A DNA stretch of 64,000 nucleotides. Source: UBA9619 sp964630665. Its GTDB lineage: Bacteria; Pseudomonadota; Gammaproteobacteria; Arenicellales; UBA868. Where the stretch lies: positions 1 through 64,000 of the forward strand of contig CAZVVN010000003.1 in NCBI GenBank assembly GCA_964630665.1. Direction: 5' to 3'. Positions within the stretch are counted from its first letter, which is position 1, and the number at the start of each line of letters is the position of its first letter. Positions 49,549 to 56,584 of the stretch are shown here, one piece after another. The notes under the pieces were generated by a model, which was not told where the DNA came from, did no database searches, and was given only the letters and a program-made list of their open reading frames with translations. Position numbers and translations under genes: made by a program.

Positions 49549-50487
49549 TCATTCGGGCGGCAGTTCCACGCCGGTGCGCTCGGTGATCAGGCTGTAGTGT
49601 TCGATGCGCCGGTGGCGGGCGAAATCGAAGATGGTCTCCTTGCCGAACTTTGTGGCATCGAGGTCGCAGTCGGCGACGATGAGTTCGTCATCCAGCGTCC
49701 TGCACTGGGCCACCACCTCGCCGGTGGGTGCGATGATGGCGCTGCCGCCCATCAGGTCGTGGCCGTCTTCGCAGCCAGCCTTGGCAACGCCGACCACCCA
49801 GGTGCTGTTCTGGTAGGCCCCGGCCTGCATCGAAATCAGGTTGTGAAAGGCGCGCACGTGCGGCGCCTCGTCGGACTGCGAGTTGGTGGATGGCGTGTTG
49901 TAGCCCAGCACCACCATCTCGACGCCCTGCAGGCCCATCACCCGGTAGGTCTCCGGCCAGCGCCGGTCGTTGCAGATGCACATGCCGAAAATCCCGTCCA
50001 GGAAGCGCCACACCGGAAAGCCGAGGTTACCGACCTCGAAGTAGCGTTTCTCCAGATGCTGAAAATCGCGTTCGGTATCGAACTCGTCGTGCCCCGGCAG
50101 GTGCACCTTGCGGTATTTGCCCGCGATCTGCCCGTCGCGGTCGACCAGGATGGCGGTGTTGTAGCGGTGCAACTCGCCTTCCTCCTCGATCAGCTCGGCG
50201 TAGCCCAGGTGAAAGGCCATCTGGTACTGGCGGGTGGTGTCAAACAACGCCTGGGTGTCGGGTCCTGGCATCTCGGCCTCGAACCACTGGTCGACCTCGG
50301 CCTGGTCTTCCATGTACCAGCGCGGGAAGAAGGTGGTGAGCGACAGTTCGGTGAATACGATCAGATCGCAGCCCTTGTCGTTGGCCGCTTCCACCAGCGC
50401 CAGCATGCGGTTGACCACGCTGGTGCGGCTTTCCGCCTTCTGGATGGGGCCGAGCTGGGCCGCCCCTACGGTCAGTACCCTGGCCAT
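49549..50487 (-). CDS. N-carbamoyl-D-amino acid hydrolase (D-carbamoylase)
   Basis: A 312-residue nitrilase-superfamily enzyme hydrolysing N-carbamoyl-D-amino acids to D-amino acid, ammonia and CO2. The triad sits at the same numbers as in the Agrobacterium enzyme: Glu47 (FTELSL), Lys127 (YRKVHLPG) and Cys172 (CICNDRRWPE). The surrounding stretches VMGLQGVEMVVLGYNTPS and HNLISMQAGAYQN also match closely. Length is near the usual 304. ATG at 50487. Divergent from a hydantoin/Asp-Glu racemase-like gene, its common companion in hydantoin use; no hydantoinase is visible in the window. Confidence 0.9.
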   Translation of the reverse strand: MARVLTVGAAQLGPIQKAESRTSVVNRMLALVEAANDKGCDLIVFTELSLTTFFPRWYMEDQAEVDQWFEAEMPGPDTQALFDTTRQYQMAFHLGYAELIEEEGELHRYNTAILVDRDGQIAGKYRKVHLPGHDEFDTERDFQHLEKRYFEVGNLGFPVWRFLDGIFGMCICNDRRWPETYRVMGLQGVEMVVLGYNTPSTNSQSDEAPHVRAFHNLISMQAGAYQNSTWVVGVAKAGCEDGHDLMGGSAIIAPTGEVVAQCRTLDDELIVADCDLDATKFGKETIFDFARHRRIEHYSLITERTGVELPPE

Positions 50488-50547
50488 GTCGTCTCTCCTT
50501 GTTCTGTGGCTTTTGATTCGGTTGGGATGGTCATCGTTCTGGAAAAC

Positions 50548-50553
50548 GTTATA
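50548..50553 (-). promoter_or_regulatory. Candidate -10 element for the D-carbamoylase gene
   Basis: Reading on the minus strand, TATAAC lies about 60 bases upstream of the carbamoylase ATG. No good -35 hexamer is seen at 16-18 bases, so it is a tentative site, perhaps activator-dependent. Confidence 0.25.
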
Positions 50554-50674
50554 GCAGATTCGTCTTTGCGCAACACATCCTTGAATAAATTCGACCGGAC
50601 AGGTGCCCCTGGGAGCGGGCCAGAAGTGACCGGGCTGAGCCGGATCGTGCCGCTTCCGGGCTGATTGCTGGCGA

Positions 50675-50680
50675 TATAAT
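50675..50680 (+). promoter_or_regulatory. Candidate -10 element (TATAAT) for the racemase gene
   Basis: A perfect TATAAT hexamer 59 bases upstream of the racemase ATG at 50739. The -35 region is poor. Predicted transcription start is near 50687, just before the hairpin at 50699-50718. Confidence 0.4.
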
Positions 50681-50698
50681 GGTCCGGGTGTGACGCAG

Positions 50699-50718
50699 GA
50701 CAGGCACTGTAGCCTGTC
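50699..50718. promoter_or_regulatory. Leader inverted repeat upstream of the racemase
   Basis: GACAGGC, loop ACTGTA, GCCTGTC: a perfect 7-bp dyad directly downstream of the predicted transcription start and six bases before the Shine-Dalgarno (AGAGGAG, 50724-50730). It may be an operator, given 20-base symmetry, or a leader hairpin affecting translation. Confidence 0.4.
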
Positions 50719-50738
50719 GACCCAGAGGAGACCGGTTC

Positions 50739-51416
50739 ATGAGTACTCAAGAGCCAAACGGGCGGATCGTTGTGATCAACCCCAACTCGTCCGAGGCGGT
50801 TACCGCCAGCATCGACGACGCGCTGAATCCGCTGCGCAGCGCCGATGGGCCGGACATCGATTGTCTGACGCTCGCCGAGGGTCCGCCCGGCATCGAGACC
50901 CAGTGTCATGTCGACGGCGTGGTCGGCCCGATGTGTGAAATGATCCGGCATGAGAATGCCCGCGCCGATGCCTTCGTGGTGGCCTGTTTCAGCGACCCCG
51001 GTCTGCACTCGGCCCGCGAGGTGGCTTCGTGCCCGGTGTTCGGCATTGCCGAGAGCGCGTATTCCACAGCGCTGAATTTTGGTGAGGCCTTCGGCGTGAT
51101 CGCCATCCTGCCGGGTTCGGTGGTCCGCCAGCAGCGCTACGTGCGCCAGCTGGGTTTGAGCGGGCGTTATGCCGCGAGTCTGCCGCTCGGCACCGGCGTT
51201 GCCGGCCTTGAGGGCGACGAAACCGGCGACCGTCTGGTCGAGGTGGGGCGTGCGCTGATTTCCGAGCACGGTGCTGACGTGCTGATTCTGGGATGTGCCG
51301 GCATGGCCCGGTTCAGGAGCCAGGCAGCCCGTGCGCTGGGGGTGCCGGTCATCGACCCCAGCCAGGCGGCGGTCGTGCAGGCGTTAGCGGCCGTGCGGCT
51401 GGCGGCTGCGGCCTGA
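50739..51416 (+). CDS. Aspartate/glutamate racemase family protein (hydantoin racemase-like)
   Basis: A 225-residue two-cysteine, cofactor-independent racemase. The acid/base cysteines are Cys83 (VACFSDPG) and Cys186 (ILGCAGMA), one per domain. IVVINPNSSEAVTASID at the start is the hydantoin-racemase/AsnR-type opening. ATG at 50739 has AGAGGAG upstream. Divergent from the D-carbamoylase, so it probably interconverts enantiomers of 5-substituted hydantoins, allantoin or another small chiral compound. Maleate isomerase-like activity cannot be excluded. Confidence 0.85.
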   Translation: MSTQEPNGRIVVINPNSSEAVTASIDDALNPLRSADGPDIDCLTLAEGPPGIETQCHVDGVVGPMCEMIRHENARADAFVVACFSDPGLHSAREVASCPVFGIAESAYSTALNFGEAFGVIAILPGSVVRQQRYVRQLGLSGRYAASLPLGTGVAGLEGDETGDRLVEVGRALISEHGADVLILGCAGMARFRSQAARALGVPVIDPSQAAVVQALAAVRLAAAA

Positions 51417-51502
51417 TCCAGAGCAGCCCGCTTCCGCGGGTGAAGACGGGTGCGCCATAAGCGAAAAGATTAATAATAACCAGAGTTGACGCGTTGATCC
51501 CG

Positions 51503-52162
51503 TCAACCCAGCAGGGTACGTCGGAACAGTGTCTTGCGCTCCACGGCATCGAAGTTGCGCCCGTAGGGCGGCGGGGCGGCATCGCTGACGCGAAGCAGCA
51601 CGAACCGCGGTGCACCATCCTCGCGTAGCAGGGTCGCCGCGTCGGCATACTGATCCTCGCTGTGCACCGTCAGAGTGCGGTCGATGCCGCAGCCCCTGGC
51701 GATCATCTCAAGGTCGGCGTTGCATGCGGTGTGGGTCAGCTGGTTGCCCGTCTCGCCGTAGGTGCCATTGTCCACACACAGCATCGCGAGGTTGGCCGGC
51801 TGCATGAAGCCCACCGTCGACAGGCTCCCGGCATTCATCAGGCACTCGCCATCGCCGAACACCGCCAGTACGGTACGCTTGGGCTGGGCCAGGGCAAGCC
51901 CCAGGGCCATGGTGATGGCGCCGCCCATGCCGCCACCCATGAGGAAGGCGTTCGGCGCCTCGCCGGTCAGTTTGCCGACGTCCTTGGCCGACCAGGAGAG
52001 GCCCGCGATGATCAGGAAATGGTCCGGGTTGCCGACCACCGCCGGCACGGCCTCGCCGCGGTCCAGGGTAAAGCTGGTCTGTGCGTTTGCTGCCGGTTGG
52101 GATGCTGCCATGGTCTGGGTGGGCCTTTGGGGTGTTTGATTCGGGGTTATGGCGCCTTGCAC
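51503..52162 (-). CDS. TPP-dependent decarboxylase, C-terminal (beta) subunit, sulfopyruvate/phosphonopyruvate decarboxylase-like
   Basis: A 219-residue PP-domain protein. The thiamine-diphosphate/magnesium motif runs GDGECLMNAGS (103-113) to CVDNGTYGETGN (129-140), with an upstream LMGGGMGGAITMALGLALA typical of ComE-type beta subunits. The 30 N-terminal residues are low-complexity (Gln/Pro/Thr/Ala), and a shorter protein from ATG 52111 is possible. GTG at 52162 abuts the alpha-subunit stop and suggests coupling. Works with the PYR subunit encoded just upstream to decarboxylate a 2-oxo acid such as sulfopyruvate or phosphonopyruvate; substrate unproven. Confidence 0.82.
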   Translation of the reverse strand: MQGAITPNQTPQRPTQTMAASQPAANAQTSFTLDRGEAVPAVVGNPDHFLIIAGLSWSAKDVGKLTGEAPNAFLMGGGMGGAITMALGLALAQPKRTVLAVFGDGECLMNAGSLSTVGFMQPANLAMLCVDNGTYGETGNQLTHTACNADLEMIARGCGIDRTLTVHSEDQYADAATLLREDGAPRFVLLRVSDAAPPPYGRNFDAVERKTLFRRTLLG

Positions 52163-52690
52163 TCAGAACGGTTTGGCGCCGATCAGCCGCTGCGAGAGCA
52201 GCAGGGCGACGGACTGGTCCGAGCGGTAGGCCATGTTGACCGCCGCCTCGGCCGCAGGCAGCACGTCGTCAGGCGTCTCGATCCGCTGGCAGATAGTGCC
52301 CATGGCCTCCAGGCACGGCTGGGCACCCTGGCCCATCGGGAACTGCCACGGGTTCTGTTCACCGTAGTCACCGCGCATACTGACGATCGAGAGCAGCGGA
52401 AAGCGCCCGATGTTGGTCAGCGAGAGCATGTTGATGCAGTTGCCCACGCCGCTGCTCTGCATCAACAGCGCGCCGCGGGTGCCGCCCAGGTGCGCGCCCG
52501 CCAGCAGCGAGACGCCTTCTTCCTCAGTGGCAAGCGGTACCGTGGTCGCCGCCGGATCGGCGAGGGCCCGCTCGATCATGACGCTGTGGCCGGCGTCGGG
52601 CACGTAGGTAAACAGACTGATGTCCATCGACCGCAGCTTGTCGTAGAGGGCATCGGGCCAGCTCTCCTGGCCGACGGGGCTGTCGTTCAC
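52163..52690 (-). CDS. TPP-dependent decarboxylase, N-terminal (alpha) subunit, sulfopyruvate decarboxylase-like
   Basis: A 175-residue PYR-domain protein. LFTYVPDAGHSVMIERALAD and LATEEEGVSLLAGAHLGG are the ComD-type alpha-subunit signatures; one Glu of the EEE run (56-58) would activate thiamine. MQSSGVGNCINML and LLSIVSMRGDYGEQNPWQ are also characteristic. Start is GTG at 52690; the open frame above it has no family similarity and overlaps the aldolase gene. The beta subunit follows without a gap. Split into two genes as in sulfopyruvate decarboxylases, in contrast to the single-chain enzyme at 25744. Confidence 0.83.
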   Translation of the reverse strand: MNDSPVGQESWPDALYDKLRSMDISLFTYVPDAGHSVMIERALADPAATTVPLATEEEGVSLLAGAHLGGTRGALLMQSSGVGNCINMLSLTNIGRFPLLSIVSMRGDYGEQNPWQFPMGQGAQPCLEAMGTICQRIETPDDVLPAAEAAVNMAYRSDQSVALLLSQRLIGAKPF

Positions 52691-52709
52691 GGCTGTTGTT
52701 CTGCGGCTG

Positions 52710-53489
52710 TCAGTTGCGGTAGGAATCGTCGATCCGGTCGATCTTGCGCAGCAGGGCGGCGAACTCGAGTTGGCCGTAGTCATCACTCGATTCCATGAAA
52801 CGGTTGACGTCGCGGCCGGACTTGCGTGCCACCTGATCGTCCAGCAGGTTGAGTTCGCCGGCCGATGCGGCATCGAGTTGCGTCTGACAGGCGCGCTCGA
52901 GCCGGTAGAGTCTCAAGAAAGCCTCGGCAACGGTCGCCCCGACCGTGATTAGTCCGTGGTTCTTGAGGATCAGGGCCTTCTTGTCGCCGAGTGAGACCTG
53001 CAGTCGCTCACGCTCGTCGAGGTACAGGCTGGGCCCCTCGTAATCGTGGTAAGCGAGCGCGTCGTAAAAAATGGTCGCACCCATGCTGATCGGCAGCAGT
53101 CCGTCCTTGAGCGCAGCGACTGCCATGCCCGAGCGGCTGTGGGTGTGCATCACCACGCGGTTTTGGCTGCTCGGCTGCATGTGAATCGCCGAGTGGATGA
53201 TGAATCCCGCCTCGTTGACTAGGTGTTCGGTGGGCTCCACCACCTTGCCATCCAGATTGATCTTGACCAGGTTCGAGGCCGTGACTTCATCGTAGTTCAA
53301 GCCATAGGGGTTGATCAGAAAGTGCGGCTCGGGTCCCGGTACATGGGCGGTCAGGTGACCGTAGATCAGCTCGCACCAGCCGAAGTAGTCGACCAGCCGG
53401 TAGGCGCCGGCGAGCTGCACCCGAAGCTCGCGTTCGGCTTCAGCCAGCTGGTCCGCCGAGAGTTGAGTTTGGTTCAAGGCCTTGTTCAT
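52710..53489 (-). CDS. Class II aldolase/adducin family protein
   Basis: A 259-residue zinc-dependent aldolase-fold protein. The metal-binding histidines are in VVMHTHSRSGMAV, and a third in ILKNHGLITVG; WCELIYGHLTAHVPG is the conserved N-terminal segment. Relatives include fuculose-phosphate aldolase, but several class II members act as decarboxylases or on unphosphorylated substrates. ATG at 53489. It sits 19 bases upstream of the split TPP decarboxylase, so it may supply or use the same 2-oxo acid or aldehyde. Confidence 0.88.
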   Translation of the reverse strand: MNKALNQTQLSADQLAEAERELRVQLAGAYRLVDYFGWCELIYGHLTAHVPGPEPHFLINPYGLNYDEVTASNLVKINLDGKVVEPTEHLVNEAGFIIHSAIHMQPSSQNRVVMHTHSRSGMAVAALKDGLLPISMGATIFYDALAYHDYEGPSLYLDERERLQVSLGDKKALILKNHGLITVGATVAEAFLRLYRLERACQTQLDAASAGELNLLDDQVARKSGRDVNRFMESSDDYGQLEFAALLRKIDRIDDSYRN

Positions 53490-53564
53490 GCGCGGGGTCT
53501 CTCAGGGTTCTGCTGGTTATAGTTTAGCCCGATTGGGGGTGGTGACGCAGGTTGCCGGAGAGCC

Positions 53565-54314
53565 TCAGAGCATCTGGCCGCCGTCGACGGCGATGGTCTG
53601 GCCGGTCACCCAGCAGCCGGGATCCGAGGCCAGGAACACTGCCACAGCGGCGACCTCCTCGGGCCGGCCGTAGCGGCCGCCGGGAATGCTCTCGAGAATG
53701 CTCTGGTACAGCGCCGGGTTGTCGGTCTCGGCCTTACCCCACACGCCCTCCTCGAAATAGATCGAGCCCGGGGCGATGGCGTTGACGCGGATGCCACGCG
53801 GCGCGAGATCCAGGGCCTGGGTCATCGTGTACTGGTTGAGTGCCGCCTTGACCGCACCGTAGGGCGGGGTGCGCTGGCTCTGGGTGAGACCCGAGATCGA
53901 CGAGATGTGCACAATGGCGCCCCCGCCGGCCGCCTCGATCAGCGGTACCGCATGCCACGAGCCGCGTACAGGGGCCATCAGGTCGACGTCGATAGAGACC
54001 TGCCAGCCGTCTTCGTCGTCCGTGCGGCCGAAGCCGGAGGGGTTGTTGACCAGCACGTGCAGCGCACCGAGCGCCTGGTGGGCCGCAGCGAAGTAATCGG
54101 CAAGTGCCATCGGGTCCGAGACATCACACGCTGCGGCGTGCACGGTGCCTCCGTGGGATGCGAGCGCCTTTCTGGCGTTCTCGAGAGGACCCTCAGAACG
54201 TGCACAGATCGATACATTGGCACCTTCGCGGGCGAAGGCCTCGGCGGTCGAGAAGCCGATCCCGCGGCTCCCGCCGGTGACGATCACTCCTTTGCCGTTC
54301 AGTCCCAGTTCCAT
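53565..54314 (-). CDS. SDR family oxidoreductase
   Basis: A 249-residue classical SDR. It has TGGSRGIGFSTAEAFA (13-28), NNPSGFG where NNAG is usual, the Ser in ISSISG and YGAVK as an intact Tyr-x-x-x-Lys pair. MELGLNGKGVIVTGG is a typical start, ATG 54314. SDRs with NNPSG are common next to 2-hydroxyacid and CoA-ester catabolic genes. Lies 33 bases after the HAD-family gene and 75 before the class II aldolase in the 13-gene run. Confidence 0.88.
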   Translation of the reverse strand: MELGLNGKGVIVTGGSRGIGFSTAEAFAREGANVSICARSEGPLENARKALASHGGTVHAAACDVSDPMALADYFAAAHQALGALHVLVNNPSGFGRTDDEDGWQVSIDVDLMAPVRGSWHAVPLIEAAGGGAIVHISSISGLTQSQRTPPYGAVKAALNQYTMTQALDLAPRGIRVNAIAPGSIYFEEGVWGKAETDNPALYQSILESIPGGRYGRPEEVAAVAVFLASDPGCWVTGQTIAVDGGQML

Positions 54315-54347
54315 GGTGGTCTCCTTTGCGTTTCGTCCGGTCGATAT

Positions 54348-55070
54348 TTAGGGCTCGATGCCGACCGCCCGGGCGAGGCCGGGAAAGTCGTCGACCACGA
54401 TGTCGTGCTGGGGGTTGGGTTCGGGGTCGGGCGGCCCTGCCGCGCCCCACTCGTCAGGACGGCGCACGAAGGCGGTGGTAAAGCCCACGGCCTTCGCTGC
54501 ATCGAGATCGAAGTTATGGCAGGCGACCATGCAGCACTGTTCGGGCTCCAGCTGCAGGTAGCGGGCGGCCGTCCGGTACGCCTCCGGTAGCGGCTTGTAC
54601 TTACCGATCGCCTCACACGAGATTACCGCGTCCCAGGCCAGGCCGTTACGCCGGGCGGTGTCGATGATGATTCGAAAGCTCAGGATCGTGAACGACGCAC
54701 AGATCAGTCTCTCGCGAAGTCTCGGTAGTACCTGCGGGAAGTCCGGCCAGCAGGAGAGGTTGTGCACCGTGTCCCACCAGATCAGGCGTCGCTCTGCAGC
54801 CGAGAAGGCCTGCATGCCGTGTTCCTCGATGAGTTCATCGAGCACCGTCCGGTGCGCGTCGTCGAAGTTGTAATCCGGCAGTGTGTGCTGACCCAGGTGC
54901 AGCATCTTCTGCAGCGACCGGCGGCGCAGGTCGTTGGCAATGGCGGCCCAGTCTCTTTCAAGATCGTGCCGACGCCCGGTTTCTGCCAGTGCTCGGGTAA
55001 AGCCCGTGTGCCAGTCGAGGATCGTGCCGCCCGTGTCGAAAGTCAGGGCCCTGATGTCAGCTGTGCTCAT
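54348..55070 (-). CDS. L-2-haloacid dehalogenase-like (HAD type II)
   Basis: A 240-residue HAD-superfamily hydrolase of the haloacid dehalogenase type II group, which converts L-2-haloacids to D-2-hydroxyacids. The nucleophile is Asp12 (LTFDTGGTILDW). Further active-site stretches are CEAIGKYKPLPEAY (Lys and Tyr) and VACHNFDLDAAKAVG (Asn and Asp). TGGTILDW rather than FDAYGTLFD is a variation shared by some homologues. ATG at 55070. It may release halide from halogenated acids or serve as a phosphatase; the residues favour the former. Confidence 0.82.
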   Translation of the reverse strand: MSTADIRALTFDTGGTILDWHTGFTRALAETGRRHDLERDWAAIANDLRRRSLQKMLHLGQHTLPDYNFDDAHRTVLDELIEEHGMQAFSAAERRLIWWDTVHNLSCWPDFPQVLPRLRERLICASFTILSFRIIIDTARRNGLAWDAVISCEAIGKYKPLPEAYRTAARYLQLEPEQCCMVACHNFDLDAAKAVGFTTAFVRRPDEWGAAGPPDPEPNPQHDIVVDDFPGLARAVGIEP

Positions 55071-55096
55071 GGTGTGAGTGCCTCGCGAGATGGGGT

Positions 55097-55732
55097 TCAG
55101 TCACCCGGCATGGGAATGGGGCCGGCGTCCCTGGGAATCGAATAGCCGCGCTGTACAGCCGGCCGGCCAGCGATCGCGGTGTACCAGCGGGTGACATTCG
55201 GAAAAGCCGCAATGTCGATGGTCTGCCAGTTGAAGCGTGAGATCCACGGCCACACCGCGATGTCGACAATCGAGTACTCCTCGACGATGTACTCGCGTTC
55301 CGCAAGTCGCCGGTCGAGCACGCCGTACAGACGCTGTCCTTCGGCGAGATAACGTTCCTCGGCGTAGGCGCTTTTGCCGGCGTTGAACTTCACGAAGTGA
55401 TGCACCTGGCCCAGCATCGGGCCGGGGCCCGCCATCTGCCACATCAGCCACTCCAGGGCCTGCCAATAGCGCACCGGTTCGGTCGGCAGCAACTGGCCGG
55501 TCTTGTCGGCAAGATACAGCAGGATGGCGCCGGACTCCATCATCGCGTTGCCGGTGTCGTGATCGATGATCGCCGGGATCTTACCGTTGGGGGAGATGGC
55601 CAGGAACTCGGGCGCGTGCTGCTCGTCCTTGCCCAGGCTGATGGGTTTAACGGTGTAGTCCACGCCGAGTTCCTCCAGCGCGATGGAGACCTTGCGGCCG
55701 TTGGGGGTAGGTGAGGTGTAAAGGTCAATCAA
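55097..55732 (-). CDS. Glutathione S-transferase
   Basis: A 211-residue GST with an N-terminal thioredoxin fold (YTSPTPNGRKVSIALEELG, PNGKIPAI, MESGAILLYLADKTG) and an all-helical C-terminal domain. This is the YfcG/Nu-like bacterial group. The SxAIL glutathione contact is present. Start is TTG at 55732, since the family typically begins MIDLYTSPTPNGRK and no ATG fits. It lies between the HpcH-type aldolase and the haloacid dehalogenase, perhaps for detoxification or a glutathione-dependent ring or halide step. Confidence 0.88.
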   Translation of the reverse strand: MIDLYTSPTPNGRKVSIALEELGVDYTVKPISLGKDEQHAPEFLAISPNGKIPAIIDHDTGNAMMESGAILLYLADKTGQLLPTEPVRYWQALEWLMWQMAGPGPMLGQVHHFVKFNAGKSAYAEERYLAEGQRLYGVLDRRLAEREYIVEEYSIVDIAVWPWISRFNWQTIDIAAFPNVTRWYTAIAGRPAVQRGYSIPRDAGPIPMPGD

Positions 55733-55772
55733 GGTCTTGAGTCTCCGCTCGGTTCAAAGGGCTGCCTGGTGC

Positions 55773-56558
55773 TTAGGCCAGCATGTCGCGCACCGCCGTC
55801 GCCTGGCCACGTGCCGCATCCATCATCAGCGAGAAATCGTTGCCCGCGAGGATCAGCTGGGCGCCCATGGCGATATAGCGCTGCATGAGATCGAGGGTGT
55901 AGACCCCGCCCATGCCGGGATACTTGCCGTTGGCCTGGCAGGCCGCGATCACGCGTTCGTAGGCGGCCACGACCCGCTCGTCGCCGAGTTGGCCGGGGAT
56001 GCCCATCTCGAGCGTCAGATCGTTGGTGCCGATCAGCAGCGAGTCGATACCCGGTACGGCGGCAATGGCTTCGGCATTGTCGATGGCGGTCGGGGTCTCC
56101 AGCATCACCACCACGAGCGTTTCGCGGTTGATGGTCTCGGTGGCGTCTTTGAGCGGATGGGCCTGGAAATCGAGCTGGGGCAGGGCACCGGTGATCGAAC
56201 GGTGGCCGACCGGCGGGTAGCGGCAGTTCGAGGCGATCCGGGCGGCGGTCTCTGCGTCGTCGACGTGGGGCACCACGATCCCCTGTGCACCACCGTCCAT
56301 CACCCGCGTGGCGTGGTAATGCTCGTGGCCCGGTACCCGCACGATCGGCGCGATGCCGGCGTCCTGTGCCGCCACGCTGATCTGTACGGCGGTGTCGACA
56401 TCCATGGCGTTGTGTTCCATGTCGATGAAGAGCCAGTCGAAGCCGGCTGTCTTCATGGCCTTGCCGATGTCCACCGTACGAGCCTGACGCAGGCCGATAC
56501 CGATGGAGAGCGCCCCGCTGCGCAGTTTGTCCAGGGCCGCGTTGTGAAGTTCAATCAT
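55773..56558 (-). CDS. HpcH/HpaI family aldolase
   Basis: A 261-residue metal-dependent class II aldolase (4-hydroxy-2-oxoheptanedioate/2-keto-3-deoxy-L-rhamnonate aldolase type). FDWLFIDMEHNAMD near residues 39-52 carries the base, GAQGIVVPHVDDAE the phosphate/oxyanion region, and VVMLETPTAIDN plus LLIGTNDLTLEMG the metal-binding acids. ATG at 56558. It splits a 2-keto-4-hydroxy acid into pyruvate and an aldehyde. It is flanked by a GMC oxidoreductase and a glutathione S-transferase in the same direction. Confidence 0.88.
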   Translation of the reverse strand: MIELHNAALDKLRSGALSIGIGLRQARTVDIGKAMKTAGFDWLFIDMEHNAMDVDTAVQISVAAQDAGIAPIVRVPGHEHYHATRVMDGGAQGIVVPHVDDAETAARIASNCRYPPVGHRSITGALPQLDFQAHPLKDATETINRETLVVVMLETPTAIDNAEAIAAVPGIDSLLIGTNDLTLEMGIPGQLGDERVVAAYERVIAACQANGKYPGMGGVYTLDLMQRYIAMGAQLILAGNDFSLMMDAARGQATAVRDMLA

Positions 56559-56584
56559 GAAAGCTCCTTTTCTTGAAGGTGTGG

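Noticed and set aside
51485..51507. GTTGACG/CGTCAAC hairpin as a terminator
   Set aside because: It overlaps the end of the TPP beta-subunit gene, has a nine-base loop and no T-run, so chance is a sufficient explanation.
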